The position numbers and the translations under genes were made by a program. Positions 62,069 to 64,000 of a DNA stretch of 64,000 nucleotides are shown here, in pieces; position 1 is the first letter of the stretch; each line of letters opens with the position of its first letter. The stretch spans positions 17,301 through 81,300 of the forward strand of contig NZ_FQZM01000016.1 of the NCBI RefSeq assembly GCF_900142025.1, given 5' to 3'. The DNA comes from Desulfofundulus thermosubterraneus DSM 16057. Its GTDB lineage: Bacteria > Bacillota > Desulfotomaculia > Desulfotomaculales > Desulfovirgulaceae. A model generated the notes under the pieces. The model was not told the origin of the DNA, did no database searches, and worked only from the letters and a program-made list of their open reading frames with translations.

Positions 62069-63811
62069 TTAACTCCCGGGACAGTGGTTTGACGAAAGGC
62101 CAGGGGAAGAAAGCAGTCCCGCTGCCGCCAGTACATCCCGCGGCGCCGGTAGGACGCTTTTGCGGGCGGCGCCAGGTTGTTCCACCAGGGCCGTTTTGAG
62201 TACCTCCTCCAGCCTGTCCACCGGCACCACCTCTATATCCGGCAGATCGCGGAAAAGCTCCTGGTAATTTTCCCGGGGGATGAAAACCTTCCTGGCCCCG
62301 GCCTGGCGGGCAGCCTCCACTTTGGGCACGATCCCCCCTACGGGCAGCACGAGACCACGGATGGAAACTTCGCCGGTCATGGCCACCCGGTTATCCACCG
62401 GGATGCCCGTAATGGCCGAGTATACTGCCGTGGCCACCGCCACCCCGGCCGAAGGCCCGTCCACGGGAATGCCGCCGGGGAAGTTCACATGGATGTCGTA
62501 GTCCCGGGGATCCACATCAGTGGTGCGGCGCAGGACGGTGAGGACATTTTCCACCGCCCCCCGGGCCATGCTCTTGCGCCGCATGGTCCGTCCCCGCCCG
62601 TTCACCTCTTCTTCGTCCACCACGCCGGTAACAATCACCTTGCCCTGACCCCGGGGGGCAGGCAGGGCGTTGGCTTCAATTTCTAACAGCGCCCCCATGT
62701 TGGGACCGTAAACGGCCAGGCCGTTGACCAGACCCACCTGGGGTTGGGAGGCCACCTTTTTTTCGGGCCGGGGGCTGTACTGGCCGCTGTGCACAACCCA
62801 TTCCACATCGGCCGCTTTGATCTGCTGGCGTCCCTCGGTAAGAGCAATACCGGCGGCAATCTGGACAATGTTTACCGCCTCCCGTCCATTGGTGGCAAAT
62901 TTTTTAATGACTGCCAGCCCCCGCTCATCCAGGGGAAAACCAATCTTCCGGGCGGCGTTGGCGGCAATAATTTCAATTTCGTGAGGCAGCAAAGGGCGGA
63001 AAAAGATCTCGACGCAGCGGGAGCGCAGCGCCGGCGGAATTTCCTCCGGGATGCGGGTGGTGGCCCCCACCAGGCGGAAATCCGCGGGCAGGCCGTTTTG
63101 AAAGATATCATGGATATGGCCGGGAATATTGGGATCTTCGGAACTGTAATAGGCGCTTTCCAAAAGGACCTTGCGGTCCTCCAGGACCTTGAGCAGCTTG
63201 TTCATCTGGATCGGGTGAAGTTCGCCAATTTCATCAATAAAGAGTACCCCCCCATGAGCCCTGGTCACCGCACCGAGTTTTGGCTGGGGTATGCCCGCCA
63301 TGCCCATAGGTCCGGCTCCCTGGTAAATGGGATCGTGCACCGAACCAATCAGGGGGTCGGCAATCCCCCGCTCGTCAAAGCGGGCGGTGGTGGCATCCAC
63401 CTCCACAAACTTCGCATTTTCTTTGAAGGGAGAATGGGGGTTTTTTTTGGCTTCCTCCAGCACCAGCCTGGCCGCTGCCGTCTTGCCCACCCCGGGTGGC
63501 CCGTAGATAATGACGTGCTGGGGATTGGGGCCGCAAAGGGCCGCCCGCAGGGAGCGTAAACCTTCCTCCTGGCCAATGATCTCCTCGAATTTGTTGGGCC
63601 GGGTTTTTTCGGCCAGCGGTTCGGTGAGGGAAATGGACCGCAACCGCTGCAGCTTTTCTATTTCCTTGCGGGATTCCCGCTCCACGGCCGTTCTATTACC
63701 CTGCTGGGCCTTTAACAGGTTCCAGAAGTAAAGGCCGATGATCACTCCAAAGAAAACCTGGACAAAGGTGATAAAGCTGCCCAGTCCCCCGGGAAACTCT
63801 GCCACGGTCAT
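62069..63811 (-). CDS. lonB: ATP-dependent protease LonB
   Basis: A 580-residue, membrane-anchored Lon. One span near the N-terminus (ITFVQVFFGVIIGLYFWNLL), then AAA+ with Walker [15 protein letters not shown] and Walker B GGVLFIDEIGE, and the protease domain with Ser in PVDGPSAGVAV. LonA's large N-terminal domain is absent, as expected. In Bacillus LonB acts in the forespore. In relatives clpX lies just upstream, here beyond the right edge. Confidence 0.95.
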   Translation of the reverse strand: MTVAEFPGGLGSFITFVQVFFGVIIGLYFWNLLKAQQGNRTAVERESRKEIEKLQRLRSISLTEPLAEKTRPNKFEEIIGQEEGLRSLRAALCGPNPQHVIIYGPPGVGKTAAARLVLEEAKKNPHSPFKENAKFVEVDATTARFDERGIADPLIGSVHDPIYQGAGPMGMAGIPQPKLGAVTRAHGGVLFIDEIGELHPIQMNKLLKVLEDRKVLLESAYYSSEDPNIPGHIHDIFQNGLPADFRLVGATTRIPEEIPPALRSRCVEIFFRPLLPHEIEIIAANAARKIGFPLDERGLAVIKKFATNGREAVNIVQIAAGIALTEGRQQIKAADVEWVVHSGQYSPRPEKKVASQPQVGLVNGLAVYGPNMGALLEIEANALPAPRGQGKVIVTGVVDEEEVNGRGRTMRRKSMARGAVENVLTVLRRTTDVDPRDYDIHVNFPGGIPVDGPSAGVAVATAVYSAITGIPVDNRVAMTGEVSIRGLVLPVGGIVPKVEAARQAGARKVFIPRENYQELFRDLPDIEVVPVDRLEEVLKTALVEQPGAARKSVLPAPRDVLAAAGLLSSPGLSSNHCPGS

Positions 63812-63912
63812 GCCTCCTTGCCTTGATTTTTGGCAAGATCTATTATTGCCCTTTTATGCATCTAAAAAACACCGCTACCCTATTTTCAGTTAACTGAGTA
63901 TCCCCCATGAAA

Positions 63913-63937
63913 TAAAAAAACCGCCCTTCGGGCGGTT
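63913..63937 (-). terminator. Terminator of the gene to the right of the window
   Basis: AACCGCCC-TTC-GGGCGGTT stem followed by TTTTTTT on the minus strand. It ends a minus-strand gene beyond 64000, by synteny probably clpX. Just beyond it, TGTCTTCTAAAC occurs twice in tandem (63955-63978). Confidence 0.8.
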
Positions 63938-64000
63938 CTTCCTCTTCTAGAAAATGTCTTCTAAACTGTCTTCTAAACTGTTTTGCCACGGCTCTTTAGG

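Overview
The window looks like a core chromosomal segment of an endospore-forming, moderately high-GC anaerobic Firmicute of the Desulfotomaculum/Pelotomaculum (Peptococcaceae-like) type. The basis is the spore genes (spo0B, spoIVFA/spoIVFB, lonB, gerA/gerC), a T-box leader, sigma-54 promoters with an enhancer-binding protein, a Wolinella-like sdhCAB, and the mreBCD-mrdA-min-rodA-spoIVF-rng-rplU-rpmA-spo0B-obg gene order. No species is claimed. Almost everything is on the minus strand; the plus-strand exceptions are sdhCAB, a LysR regulator, a secreted protein and a substrate-binding protein, plus one doubtful small ORF.

Layout. 1-3238: edge of a type III CRISPR signalling locus: a NE0113-type CARF protein fused to a LuxR-type helix-turn-helix, a Csx15-like protein, and a Cas10-family cyclase cut by the window edge. 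3598-12133: a self-contained lipoyl module (two radical-SAM proteins resembling the two-part lipoyl synthase LipS1/LipS2, GcvH-like carrier, OsmC-family protein, sodium/solute symporter, LpdA, CBS-PAS sigma-54 activator). The two transcription starts in it carry matching -24/-12 promoters and matching upstream palindromes. 12494-17288: leuS, an acyl-CoA synthetase, and a leucine-type T-box leader with a complete tRNA-Ala(GGC) sitting between its sensor stem and its antiterminator. 17356-30851: the conserved rsfS-nadD-proA-proB-obg-spo0B block, broken by sdhCAB (sigma-54 promoter), a LysR gene and a CuAO-N/PKD secreted protein. 30980-48677: ribosomal proteins L27/L21, RNase G, radical-SAM pair, SpoIVF protease pair, RodA, MinCDE, PBP2, MreBCD, RadC, Maf. 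48832-57680: Na/Ca antiporter, germination receptor genes A and C, folC, valS. 57834-63811: a substrate-binding protein, then engB, lon and lonB.

How genes fit together. The lipoyl module could make, carry and recycle a lipoyl dithiol (LipS, GcvH, LpdA) that feeds the cysteine-pair OsmC protein, all under one sigma-54 activator. SdhCAB also has a consensus sigma-54 promoter. The shape/division/spore block forms the classical elongasome and sporulation set.

The items most worth a second look are the tRNA-in-T-box arrangement, the CARF-LuxR fusion with Csx15 and Cas10, the paired sigma-54 regulatory sites of the lipoyl/OsmC module, and two related long-hairpin elements whose terminal arms differ between copies but stay perfectly complementary within each copy.
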